Made by a program: the position numbers and the translations under genes
Shown here: in pieces, positions 43,158-52,389 of the stretch
Layout of the letters: each line of letters begins with the position of its first letter
Numbering within the stretch: the stretch's first letter is position 1
The notes under the pieces: generated by a model
Seen by the model: only the letters and a program-made list of their open reading frames with translations
The model's database searches: none
Told to the model about the DNA's origin: nothing
NCBI RefSeq assembly: GCF_000233715.2
Contig: NC_021184.1
Coordinates: 1,458,501 to 1,522,500 of the forward strand
DNA length: 64,000 nucleotides
Reading direction: 5' to 3'
From: Desulfoscipio gibsoniae DSM 7213
GTDB taxonomy: Bacteria; Bacillota; Desulfotomaculia; Desulfotomaculales; Desulfallaceae

Positions 43158-44099
43158 TTGAAGCTAAAAGATTATTCAATTGGACAATTGTTTAGTGGTT
43201 ACCTTGCCGTTAAGCTATGTAATATTCGCCAAACAAATCAAAACCCACCAAAAGATTATCTCGACTTACGCCTGACTGATGGTGACACCGAAATTGTAGC
43301 CCGGGTTTGGGATCACTCTGGACAAGCTCCAACTGAAAATTCGGTCATATTTGTATCTGCTAATCTAACCCAATTTAGGGGTGAGAATCAACTTAATATA
43401 TCTGAGTGGCGTCAGGTCAGCCAGGAGGAATATAATCCACGTGATTTTCTTCCGGTATGCCCATATGACACTAATATCCTTATGAGGCAGTTGGAAAACT
43501 ATATCCTGCAAGTGAAAGATATTGGCCTTGCCCAAATGATAAGGTCAATTTTTTCTAAGTACTATAATAAATTTATTGAAGCCCCTGCTGCGATAAGTCA
43601 CCATCATGCTTATATTGGTGGGCTAATTGAACACACCTGTGGTGTAGCCGACCAGTGTCTACGCTTGGCCACGCCCGGAACAGATAAGGACATACTGTTG
43701 ACTGGAGCCATTCTTCACGACGTTGCAAAAATCTTTGATTATGATTGGTCAGGTTGTGTTATGACCATGACTGATACCGGCCAGTTGCTTGGGCATATTA
43801 CTCAGGGTATGATGCTTATAAAAAGTCATGCACCCAACTGCCCGGATATATCAACTAAAAAGCTAAATCACCTACTTCACTTGATCGCATCTCATCACGG
43901 CAAATTGGAATGGGGCAGTCCTGTTGAACCGTGCACATTGGAAGCGGTTTTATTGCATAACGCTGACGTGCTGGATGTACAACTGTGGAAACTTAATCAT
44001 GCACGGGATCAGGTCTCAGAAGGGGAGAAGTGGACAGCTATTATTAAAGGGTTAAATAGGCGGTTTTGGGTTGGGTCAGGTGAAAGTGATGCAAAATAA
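43158..44099 (+). CDS. OB-fold/HD-domain 3'-5' exoribonuclease, YhaM-like
   Basis: 313 residues. An N-terminal OB-fold nucleic-acid-binding domain (about 1-100, with LDLRLTDGDTEIVARVW) is followed by an HD phosphohydrolase domain (about 150-290) with HHHAYIGGLIEHT, ILHDVAKI (HD), HITQG and SHHGKLEWG. This is the YhaM layout, a Mn-dependent 3'-5' exonuclease acting on RNA and DNA. TTG start after CAGGAGAG. It lies between the type III cassette and Gabija, about 160 bp from each transcription unit; no sign that it belongs to either. Confidence 0.85.
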   Translation: MKLKDYSIGQLFSGYLAVKLCNIRQTNQNPPKDYLDLRLTDGDTEIVARVWDHSGQAPTENSVIFVSANLTQFRGENQLNISEWRQVSQEEYNPRDFLPVCPYDTNILMRQLENYILQVKDIGLAQMIRSIFSKYYNKFIEAPAAISHHHAYIGGLIEHTCGVADQCLRLATPGTDKDILLTGAILHDVAKIFDYDWSGCVMTMTDTGQLLGHITQGMMLIKSHAPNCPDISTKKLNHLLHLIASHHGKLEWGSPVEPCTLEAVLLHNADVLDVQLWKLNHARDQVSEGEKWTAIIKGLNRRFWVGSGESDAK

Positions 44100-44259
44100 T
44101 AAGCCATTCGAGATTTAAGATAATATGAACATGACCATATATAATAATGAATTGCTCTTATTATTATCGCTTATAACGGGTAACACAGGTAAGAATAGGT
44201 AGTTTTTGTTCGTACAAAAATAAAAGAAATTGCTTATATTTTAAAGGATGTGAGAAAAA

Positions 44260-46077
44260 ATTAAAATCAACCGGGTTCAAATAAAGAATTTCCGTAATTT
44301 TAAAAATCTTGACGTTACACTTGGAGAACATGCAGTTATTGTTGGAGAAAATACCATCGGTAAAAGCAATTTCTTATATGCATTGCGGTTAGTTCTTGAC
44401 CCATCGTTGCCTGATACTGCACGTCATCTGCAGGAATCGGATTTTTGGGATGGCCTTCCTCGTCCTTTGAAAAAAACTGCTATGATTAGCATATCAATTG
44501 ACCTGGTAGACTTTGAAGATAATGAAGATTTAATGGCTATATTGGCGGAGCACCTCGTAGACCCGGAACCTATGACTGCACGTTTTACCTATGTATTTCA
44601 GCCTTTAGCGACACTTTCAGGTTCGCCAAGCTCTGACGCAGATTATGAATTTATTATTTATGGCGGCGATCGAGCTGAAAACAGGGTTGGTTACGATGTC
44701 AGGCGTAGGATTCCAGTAAATGTTCTTTCTGCTCTCCGTGACGCTGAGGGAGATCTGTCAAGCTGGAGACGTTCACCTTTAAGACCTTTACTGGATGAGG
44801 CGGCCAGGGAAATAGACCGTGAAGAACTTAATAACATTGCCTCGGAAGTGGCTGATGCTTCAGCAGAATTACTGAAGAATAATGAAATCAGTGAGTTGGC
44901 AGAACAAATAAATAATAGACTTTCAGATATGGTTGGTAAGTTCAACAGTTTAAACACCATACTTGGTTTTACTGCAACGGATCCTTATAGACTTATAAGG
45001 GAAATACGCCTTTTTATTGATGGAGGGAAAAGGGGCGTCGGTGAGGCTAGTCTTGGTTCGTCAAATTTGCTTTACCTAGCTCTTAAGTCACTGGAACTGG
45101 AACAACTCGTTGAACAGGGAAGTAGGGATCATACATTCCTTGGCATTGAGGAGCCCGAGGCCCATTTGCACCCCCACTTACAAAGGCTTGTTTACCGCGA
45201 TTTTTTGAGACCTCGAAGCCACCGAGAAGGAGAGGACGGTCGCTCTGAAATCAAGCACAAACACCAAACCATACTCTTAACTACCCATTCACCTCACATT
45301 GTTAGTGTATCCCCACTGCATTCAATTATCCTCCTTCGCCGGTCATCATCCGAAAATACTACAGAGGCAGTATCTACTACTCAAGTAATCCTTGACGAGA
45401 AGGAAATAGCAGATCTTGAACGCTATATTGATGTAACACGAGGTGAAATGCTTTTTGCTAAAGGTGTAATTCTTGTTGAGGGAGATGCGGAAGAATATCT
45501 TGTTCCAGTTTTGGGTAAACGTCTTGGCTATAACTTTGACGAACTGGGGATAACGGTTTGCTCAGTATCCGGCACCAATTTTGCCCCCTACGTTAAATTA
45601 CTTGGGGAAAGCGGCTTGAGAATACCCTTTGCCGTGTTAACCGACCTTGACCCACAATCAGATGGCAGATACCTTGGTCATTCCCGGGTAACAAGTTTGC
45701 TAAAAGAAATTATGGACGAAGGGGAATACCAAAAAGCGGAAGATGAGGGTAAATTACTTGATTTGGCTCCTAATTACGGTATTTTTCTTAACAACTATAC
45801 GTTGGAGATAGACCTGTTTAAATATAAGCGCCATAAAAGTATGTGCAGTACTTTAATTGAACTAACAGAAAATAATGCGGCCAAAGAACGGGCAAGAGTT
45901 TGGAGAGAAGCCCCTGAAAAACTTGATGAAACCAAGTTTTTAAAAGATATAGGTGCAATAGGTAAAGGCCGGTTTGCCCAACGTCTGGCCACAAAAATTG
46001 CCAATTACAAAGCAACCATATGTCCGCCGTACATTAAGGAGGCCATTAAGTATGTCGCCGGCAAATGTTCTAAATAA
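44260..46077 (+). CDS. gajA: Gabija nuclease GajA (OLD-family ATPase-Toprim)
   Basis: 605 residues. The ABC-type ATPase domain has Walker A GENTIGKSN (about residue 29), an ABC-signature-like region (LGSSNLLYLALKS), Walker B GIEEPEAHLHP and an H-loop TTHSPH. It is followed by a Toprim nuclease domain (LVEGDAEEYLVPVL and TDLDPQSDG). GajA cuts DNA at specific sequences when nucleotide levels fall and works with GajB. An in-frame TGA at 44251 and the lack of ATG/GTG/TTG before the Walker A make ATT at 44260 the only sensible start (KINRVQIKNFRNF follows). The next TTG (44383) would delete the P-loop. Confidence 0.93.
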   Translation: MKINRVQIKNFRNFKNLDVTLGEHAVIVGENTIGKSNFLYALRLVLDPSLPDTARHLQESDFWDGLPRPLKKTAMISISIDLVDFEDNEDLMAILAEHLVDPEPMTARFTYVFQPLATLSGSPSSDADYEFIIYGGDRAENRVGYDVRRRIPVNVLSALRDAEGDLSSWRRSPLRPLLDEAAREIDREELNNIASEVADASAELLKNNEISELAEQINNRLSDMVGKFNSLNTILGFTATDPYRLIREIRLFIDGGKRGVGEASLGSSNLLYLALKSLELEQLVEQGSRDHTFLGIEEPEAHLHPHLQRLVYRDFLRPRSHREGEDGRSEIKHKHQTILLTTHSPHIVSVSPLHSIILLRRSSSENTTEAVSTTQVILDEKEIADLERYIDVTRGEMLFAKGVILVEGDAEEYLVPVLGKRLGYNFDELGITVCSVSGTNFAPYVKLLGESGLRIPFAVLTDLDPQSDGRYLGHSRVTSLLKEIMDEGEYQKAEDEGKLLDLAPNYGIFLNNYTLEIDLFKYKRHKSMCSTLIELTENNAAKERARVWREAPEKLDETKFLKDIGAIGKGRFAQRLATKIANYKATICPPYIKEAIKYVAGKCSK

Positions 46078-47929
46078 ACCAACATACTTGGTTGTAGCCG
46101 AAGATTTGAGAGGGAATCCCGGCCAGAGAAAAGCTTACGAATCTCAAAAAAATTGTGTAATACTTGCCGGTCCCGGGAGTGGTAAAACAAAAATTATAAC
46201 AATTAAAGTAGCTAGGATTTTAAACGAGGACATTCGCCTGCCCCGTGGTATTGCATGCATTACATATAATGCAGAATGTGCTAGAGAGTTAAAACGCCGG
46301 CTTGATGAGTTAGGAGTTGTCGAGAATTCACATATTTTTATCGGCACAGTACATTCCTTTTGTTTAAAAAATATTATCCTGCCTTACGGAAAAATTGCTG
46401 GTTTGGAATTACCCGAACCTCTGTCCGTAGCTATTCCAAAAGAACAAGACCGTCTAATGGAAATGGCACTTTTACAGGAAAAGGGTGATGAAGAGCTTAG
46501 GCGTTGGAAAATCCGTTTAGCTCGCTACAGGCGTACTTATCTTGACCGTGACTCCCTGGAATGGAAAAATACCGATGAAGATGCTGCCCAGGTAATTGAA
46601 GCATATGAAGCTAAATTACGAAAAAATGGTTTTATAGATTTTGATGATATGATGCTTTTGGGACTTCAATTAGTGGAAAAGCATGAATGGATAAGAAAAC
46701 TAATTAAAGCTCGATTTCCTGTTCTAGTTGTAGACGAATATCAGGATCTCGGAGTCCCTCTTCATAGGATGGTTCTTAGTCTATGTTTTAAGGCCGGAGT
46801 CAGGCTGATTGCTGTTGGTGACCCTGATCAGTCAATATACGGGTTTACGGGAGCAAAACCGGAGTTGCTTGAAAAACTGGCTGAAATGGAAGGGATAGAA
46901 CAAGTAAGGCTTAGACTTAATTACCGTTGTGGGGAGACTATAGTTAAGGCTTCTCAGATTACGCTTGGTGAAAAAAGGGGTTATGATGCTCGCCCTGGGG
47001 CTCATAAAGGCACTATTGATATTCATGAATGTCCGGGGGGCCTTGAGCACCAGGCAGAAACAATATGCAATAAAATTATACCCAATGTTATAAAAAGAAG
47101 ACGTTGCAACCTCGGTGACATAGCTGTGTTATATTTAGATAAAAACATGGGAGACGTGATAGCAGAGAAGGTAAATGCAGCTGGCTTGCCCTTTATTAGG
47201 ATAGATCAAAATGCCCCCTATCAAAAAACCCCCTTAATTCGGTGGCTGGAAGATTGTGCGTTATGGTGTAGCGGTGGGTGGAAAGAAGGTAAGCCGCGTC
47301 TTTCTGCCCTTATACAGACATGGCTTGCGTTTAACAGAAACGACTGTGATAATGATATGTTATTAACGTATAAGCGAGGACTTATACGGTTTTTGTGGGC
47401 TAACCGACGTCCGGAGATGATGTTGCATAATTGGCTCTCGGCTTTTCAATCGTCCTGCTTAAAAGAAATGTTCAGCCAACAGAAAATAATGAGGGACGAA
47501 AAAGAAGCTTTTGAACGTTTAATCGGTGCTTGTGCCAAGGGCGGTAGAATCGAAAATTTCATAGTTGCTGCGTTTGCAGGGCAAGGAGGGTCGCCGGAAC
47601 ACCTAAATCTTCTCACTCTACACAGTTCGAAGGGCTCAGAATTTGACGTTGTAGTGATTATGGGAATGGACCAAGGCCTGATACCAAGGTATGGATCTGG
47701 GGAGGGAGAAAAAAGAGAACAAAGACGCCTGTTTTACGTTGGGCTGACCCGATCTCGGAATGAGGTTCATTTAACATACTCTGGATGGACAAAAAATAAG
47801 TACGGGCGAAAATTTAATAATGGTCCTTCGGAATTTTTAATTGAACTCCGGGATAGTGTTTTAAATGATGACGAGGGCTGTTCTATGGCAAAAAGTACAT
47901 CTAATGCCATTTTAGGGGGCGTTCTGTAA
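46052..47929 (+). CDS. gajB: Gabija UvrD-like helicase GajB
   Basis: 625 residues from the ATG at 46052, which has AAGGAGG upstream; the frame overlaps the end of gajA by 26 bases, indicating translational coupling. SF1A helicase motifs are present: motif I AGPGSGKTKI, motif II VDEYQD, motif III GDPDQSIYGFTGA, motif V LHSSKGSEFDVV and motif VI FYVGLTRSRNEVHL. In Gabija, GajB senses DNA ends and activates with GajA to degrade DNA and nucleotides during phage infection. Both partners look intact. Confidence 0.94.
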   Translation: MSPANVLNKPTYLVVAEDLRGNPGQRKAYESQKNCVILAGPGSGKTKIITIKVARILNEDIRLPRGIACITYNAECARELKRRLDELGVVENSHIFIGTVHSFCLKNIILPYGKIAGLELPEPLSVAIPKEQDRLMEMALLQEKGDEELRRWKIRLARYRRTYLDRDSLEWKNTDEDAAQVIEAYEAKLRKNGFIDFDDMMLLGLQLVEKHEWIRKLIKARFPVLVVDEYQDLGVPLHRMVLSLCFKAGVRLIAVGDPDQSIYGFTGAKPELLEKLAEMEGIEQVRLRLNYRCGETIVKASQITLGEKRGYDARPGAHKGTIDIHECPGGLEHQAETICNKIIPNVIKRRRCNLGDIAVLYLDKNMGDVIAEKVNAAGLPFIRIDQNAPYQKTPLIRWLEDCALWCSGGWKEGKPRLSALIQTWLAFNRNDCDNDMLLTYKRGLIRFLWANRRPEMMLHNWLSAFQSSCLKEMFSQQKIMRDEKEAFERLIGACAKGGRIENFIVAAFAGQGGSPEHLNLLTLHSSKGSEFDVVVIMGMDQGLIPRYGSGEGEKREQRRLFYVGLTRSRNEVHLTYSGWTKNKYGRKFNNGPSEFLIELRDSVLNDDEGCSMAKSTSNAILGGVL

Positions 47930-48042
47930 AAATCAAGTGCCATATTTGTAATTATGCATAATACATAAAGTCATTTAGATAATTTTACGTTTTTACTTCT
48001 TGGTAGCTGGGGGTAAAAAGAACAGAATTGCCTTCGGACGAT

Positions 48043-48092
48043 TAAAAAATAAACCGGGGATGGAAGATTTGTTTTATCTATCCCCGGTTTTT
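48043..48092. terminator. Bidirectional terminator between gajB and herA
   Basis: 10-bp perfect stem (48052-48061 with 48080-48089), followed by a T run on the plus strand and by TATTTTTT on the minus strand. It ends both the Gabija and the HerA transcripts. Confidence 0.85.
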
Positions 48093-48235
48093 CCTGTATA
48101 AGACAAATTACCACACCACATTCTGGACAGATAGTTTCAGGCATTATCCCCGGTCCTTCATCCATGCAAATTCATCAATTACCCAACTAGAATCCAGTTC
48201 AGTATGCTCGACAACGATATTTGTGATGATTTGAT

Positions 48236-48352
48236 TGACAGAATTGACTTTTAGCTTGCGAAAGGGACTTTTGCTCTGCCTACTTTTTCTTTCTTTTCGT
48301 TGTGGTAATACCCAGCATCAGCTGCAGTGTGAAGTACCATCAGATTACATAC
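48236..48352 (-). pseudogene. Small transposase-like fragment
   Basis: A minus-strand frame reads HTAADAGYYHNEKKEK, similar to the DAGYxxxEN segment around a catalytic Asp of IS1182/IS5-type transposases. About 35 codons only; no ends visible. Low confidence. Confidence 0.35.
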
Positions 48353-48373
48353 GGCTGTCAGGTCTAAGGTGCA

Positions 48374-50119
48374 TCACACATCCCTTTTCTGAAGACGCCA
48401 TCTCTTACCCACCTTTGTCAGGTGTTCATTGGTTATGGGGCTGCTTTGCCAGCCCGTATCGAAATTTATATCCTGAGATCGTGGCAATTGTTTACCTTCT
48501 TTAACGAGATCACGAATCATTATACGTGAAGGTAGGACAGCAGCCTGTCCCACAAAAATAGCTTCCCGGCGACGAAGCCCGGAAAGCACCTTAGTCAAAC
48601 CCGCCAGTGAATCTGGTAGTATTCCTTGGACATGGCTACGATCCGAGTCGTTCGTGATGCGCAAGACTATCCATGAATTGCACTGGGAAAGCACTGTAGC
48701 CTCTACCTCACTAGGTCGTTGCGAAACTAGCATTAGGCCAATGCCGTACTTGCGCCCTTCTTTGGCAAGACGTCGGATTGCATCCTGGGCGGCTTCATAT
48801 AGTGCTTCACCACGATTTGGAACATAGCGATGCGCTTCCTCGCAAACAAGTAGAACCGGGTTACTTTCACGCTCACCGCGTGTCTGCCAAATTTTTATGG
48901 AAAAGAGCATTCGAGCAATCGCAGAACTTGCCGTACCTGCCACTTCGTTTGGGACACCAGATAGGTCTACGATTCGTATAGGATTGCTGTCTCCAAGGAA
49001 CTGCTTCACAACCTCCGGCAAAAGATCGGTAGTGCCATCCCAACCTTGCATCATAAATTTTAAACGACCATCTCTACAAAGAGAGTCAACTTTACGGAGA
49101 ACCTTATTAAATCCCTCATGGTCTTTGCGATTCTGGTTATTGGGACGCTGTTTATTAACTGCTCCAACGAATCCGATTTCGTCCAAAACCCCATTTCGTT
49201 TTCCAAAATCGTCGAGACCAGATAGATTTCCCAAAACGTATGGGATTGGTGAATCCACAGTAATGTCCTGAGACGATAGGTTAATTTTACTGGCACCATC
49301 TTGTCGAGCAGTGAGAAGCGCATTCTTTATGATGTTTGTCTGAGATGTTGCGGCTTCTTCAGTTTTACCGACAAACAGGGAAACAGTTTCTTCCATATTC
49401 AAAAGCCAGTATGGAAGCACAAGCGAATCTTCATCGGTACATAGGCGAACGTGATTAGGGAAGGCTGCACCGTATTCATTATGCGGATCAAGAATGACAA
49501 TTTGAGGATGCCAATTCTGATGTCCAGCGTCGCTTCCTCTATCAAGAATTGCATGCAGGAGTGCGGCAACTGTTCCCGATTTTCCAGCTCCTGTGGATCC
49601 TAATATCGCCGTGTGCTTACCAAGAAGCTCATTCATTTCGGCATAGCAAGGAGTTCCGCCTGACCCAACGTGTTCACCGAGGAGAATCACAGGCCCGGTT
49701 CCTTCGCCATAGATGAAGCCGAGTTCAGCTTGTGGTGTTAGATAAACTTTCTGCTGGGGCAAAGGAAAGGTGGTCACGCCACGCTCAAAATCCAACCTCC
49801 ACTTGTCGTTGTCGAAAACCCATTCGCCCTCACCAAATAGGTCAGCCTCGATAATGCGTGCGTTTTCGTTTGATTCCAGGGCAAGTCCCTTTTCGCGTTC
49901 GTAATCGGACTTCATACGGAGACGCCCCACATAACCGAATATCAGCCTTGCACCATAATGTATCTTGATGATCGAGCCGAATTGACCAATTGGGTAGATA
50001 ATCCCACCGTAAACGCGGGTGAGTTCTGTAACCTTCGGATCCAACTGGGCTATGATATGCGTTCCATCAACCTCAATCACTGCGCCAATTTCCAGATTAG
50101 AGATTGGTGTGAATGTCAA
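48374..50119 (-). CDS. herA: HerA-like translocase of a SIR2-HerA defense system
   Basis: 581 residues as now encoded. The N-terminal HAS-barrel (about 1-130) is followed by the FtsK/HerA ATPase with Walker A GSTGAGKSGT (about 173), Walker B LLVCEEAH and the SQRPSEV sensor region. HerA forms hexamers that assemble with SIR2 to deplete NAD or degrade DNA during phage infection. The IS21 element removed the original start. Excising it gives ATG AAG GCG ... CCA ATC TCT with the ATG overlapping the SIR2 stop (ATGA). The present frame begins with a TTG inside the IS end, so about 11 native residues are replaced by five others. Confidence 0.9.
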   Translation of the reverse strand: MTFTPISNLEIGAVIEVDGTHIIAQLDPKVTELTRVYGGIIYPIGQFGSIIKIHYGARLIFGYVGRLRMKSDYEREKGLALESNENARIIEADLFGEGEWVFDNDKWRLDFERGVTTFPLPQQKVYLTPQAELGFIYGEGTGPVILLGEHVGSGGTPCYAEMNELLGKHTAILGSTGAGKSGTVAALLHAILDRGSDAGHQNWHPQIVILDPHNEYGAAFPNHVRLCTDEDSLVLPYWLLNMEETVSLFVGKTEEAATSQTNIIKNALLTARQDGASKINLSSQDITVDSPIPYVLGNLSGLDDFGKRNGVLDEIGFVGAVNKQRPNNQNRKDHEGFNKVLRKVDSLCRDGRLKFMMQGWDGTTDLLPEVVKQFLGDSNPIRIVDLSGVPNEVAGTASSAIARMLFSIKIWQTRGERESNPVLLVCEEAHRYVPNRGEALYEAAQDAIRRLAKEGRKYGIGLMLVSQRPSEVEATVLSQCNSWIVLRITNDSDRSHVQGILPDSLAGLTKVLSGLRRREAIFVGQAAVLPSRIMIRDLVKEGKQLPRSQDINFDTGWQSSPITNEHLTKVGKRWRLQKRDV

Positions 50120-50194
50120 ATAATTTTTTACAGTTTTCGATAAATAATTTTTTACACCTATAATCTGACAAATATGGAAACGGGGTTTCTTAAT

Positions 50195-51277
50195 TCTCTC
50201 CCCCTAGGGGGAGAGAGGGAACACATGTTTTGTAAAGCTGATTTTTTGTGAGGCTAATGACACAAAAATTATACCTAACATAGCAAGGGCAGGTTTTGAA
50301 AGCTAGGTTAGATTTACAGAGCCATATGTAGTTATTTATACCCTCTTGGTCAGACCCGTTTTGCCGGCGCCAATAGCAAATGACGTTCGCGTAGGTGCCC
50401 GGCACAAGTAGTCTTTCGTTGTGCCCGGCAGAATTTTATAACTTTCCAGCCTTTCGTCAATTGGAAGGTCTCGTAGCCTTAAATCACAATTTGACGAGTA
50501 CCGGGTAAGCCGTTGTTTATATATATTTCCCGATAGACTCCTCCTTTGATTAGGATGCCTCCAATTAAGGCATCCGGCCCGCTAGTCCAGGAGGCTAAAT
50601 AACTGCCGGTGGCCTGTCCGTCATCGACAAGCCGACCTGACAAGAAACTGCCTTTTACCCCGGTCTGCAGGATAGATTATATCAACTAACTCTTTCATGT
50701 ATTATCTGTTCATTCCCACTCCTTTCAATTTAGCCCGGAAAACGAGCCTGACCAAGAGGGCTAAAAATACCATGGCTATTCATACCTTGACTTAACCCCA
50801 TATTTTTCATCCTGCCCGGTTAAGTCGTGGCTTACTTAATCTTTATCCTTATACTTATTTAACTATCTTTTTTTAATACTTTCTTTAAACCCGATAGCTC
50901 TCACCATTTATAAGGAGAATGTGGCAGCGGTGCGTTAACCGGTCAAATAAAGCTGCTGTATGCCTGTATTCACTAAAAAACTATGCCCATTTCGCAAATT
51001 CAAGATTGGATATGATCATAATGAACTCCCGTTAGTAACGGGAAGCTGTAAACCTACTTTTTATGTTACTCGCCTACAGCACTACTGACTTGCTTCGGGC
51101 CGGATTAGCAGCGCTTGCATATGCAGCTTTGACACTGGATTTGCGCTGCTATCCGGTTAACCTCGCTTCGTCTGGTACTGTTACCGGCGGTTCGCAATGT
51201 CGTTCACTTTGGACAACATAATACTCAAAATGTCACAAAAAATTGCGATGTAGTATTAACTTTATGATAATTATGTT
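50195..51277. other. Hairpin-rich non-coding part of the IS21 element
   Basis: No gene supported over about 1.08 kb. It contains a perfect 22-bp palindrome (50195-50216), a GTGCCCGGCAC-type repeat pair near 50394-50431, a GGATGCCT/AGGCATCC hairpin near 50547-50572, a CCCGTT/AACGGG hairpin near 51027-51042, and a 14-bp stem near 51098-51160 (CCGGAT-AGCAGCGC with GCGCTGCT-ATCCGG, one bulged T). It lies 3' of the IS genes and could be a structured RNA or remnants of several insertions. Confidence 0.5.
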
Positions 51278-51610
51278 TTAAACAAGGTTCTGCTTTATTG
51301 GATAAAAAGCACTTACCGTTTCATTCATATCATTTGACTCCATTTGTGTTCCACAGTGAGGACATGGAAACGGGGCACTTGACAAGAACCTGGTTGATTC
51401 AAAAGAATCCATTATTTCTCCACAGTCAGCACAATGTATTTCAAGCATGTGTTCAAGTATTTCTTCTTCTACCATCCCCCAAAGGATATCCTCTACAGCC
51501 TCTATCGGGCACTGTAGCAGCTGAGTTATCTTTGTGGGATAGATTATGGTTACATTGTTATTAATTAAGATTTTAATAATACTCCGAATATCACGTTTAA
51601 GTTTATTCAT
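51278..51610 (-). CDS. IS21 passenger: winged-helix/zinc-ribbon protein
   Basis: 110 residues from the ATG at 51610 (GGGAAG seven bases upstream; an adjacent TTG is less likely). The N-terminal half is a winged-helix-like region (KRDIRSIIKILINNNVTIIYPTK cut here at its landmarks, then QCPIEAVEDILWGMVEEEIL). The C-terminal half has two CxxC pairs (HCADCGE and PCPHCGTQ) forming a zinc ribbon. It starts 18 bp after the istB stop, so it is read with istA-istB and lies within the IS ends. Not a usual IS21 gene; function unknown, perhaps a regulator or target-selection factor. Confidence 0.7.
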   Translation of the reverse strand: MNKLKRDIRSIIKILINNNVTIIYPTKITQLLQCPIEAVEDILWGMVEEEILEHMLEIHCADCGEIMDSFESTRFLSSAPFPCPHCGTQMESNDMNETVSAFYPIKQNLV

Positions 51611-51628
51611 CAAACTTCTTCCCTTTAT

Positions 51629-52385
51629 TTAATTTGTAAATATCCGTTGTCTATGTTTCATGCGATAGCTGTCTTTGTCATGAATATTGATGATTTCGCA
51701 TTTATGCACAAGCCTGTCCAATATTGCTGTTGTAATGGGCTGGGTCCCCAAGAAGCTCTCCCCAGTCTTCCGGTCCTTTGTTTGACGTGATTATTATAGA
51801 GGTTTGTCCGTAGAGCTTGTTCACTAATTGAAAAAAGAGGTTGGCTTCATTTTTTTCCATCGCCATAAACATCAGATCGTCAATGATAACCAAGTCAGAA
51901 CTAACTATCCGTTTGATGCTGTTTCGGGATGCAGTTGTGATTTCTTGGGTTTTTAGCGTGTGTATTAAATCTGCCATGGTTATAAATCTTACTTTATAAC
52001 CAGTGTTTATGGCTTCTATTCCTAAACCGACCGAAATATGCGACTTCCCGACACCGGGAGCCCCTAAAAATATTAGGTTAAAGCCTTTTTCCAGCCAGGA
52101 TAGCTCTTTGAGCTGATTAAATTGCTGCCGGCTGAGTGTCTGCTGTTCTTCCAGGTTAAATTCATCTAATGTTTTATATTCCGGGAAACAAGCTTGTTTC
52201 AGCCTTTTTTCAAGTTTCCTATTTTCACGGCCTTGAATTTCTTTTAGCAGTATTTGTTCCAGAAATTTTTCGCGCGTTTGGGATTGTTCAATGGATTGTT
52301 CGATTAGTTCATTTAAGGCTTGTGCAGCATGATGCAGGTTAACTGTTTTCAACAGACTCATTGTATTTTCTATATAACTGTCCAA
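51629..52385 (-). pseudogene. istB: IS21 helper ATPase IstB, frameshifted near its end
   Basis: The open frame (51702-52385) holds the AAA+ core: Walker A GAPGVGKSHI (about residue 107), Walker B LVIIDDLMF and the sensor [17 protein letters not shown]. Just after GDP an extra C (GCCC, about 51740) shifts the frame, and the usual IstB tail ([20 protein letters not shown], then SYRMKHR) is readable in the next frame to a stop at 51629. The current product of 227 residues ends with unrelated residues and lacks the last 30 or so, so activity is doubtful. Follows istA by 4 bp. Confidence 0.88.
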
Positions 52386-52389
52386 CTTA

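Larger units (their letters stand above)
47930..48373. other. Intergenic region between convergent gajB and herA
   Basis: Holds the shared terminator at 48043-48092 and a transposase fragment at 48236-48352. Between them, minus-strand frames such as SWVIDEFAW near 48165-48200 look like decayed coding DNA I cannot identify. Confidence 0.4.

Noticed and set aside
46052-46077. An earlier start for gajB at 45974
   Set aside because: The extension lies inside gajA without a ribosome site; AAGGAGG before 46052 and homology of the P-loop region support the later ATG.
48235-48504. 89-codon plus-strand frame
   Set aside because: It is antisense to the 3' end of herA and to the transposase fragment; no ribosome site or domain.
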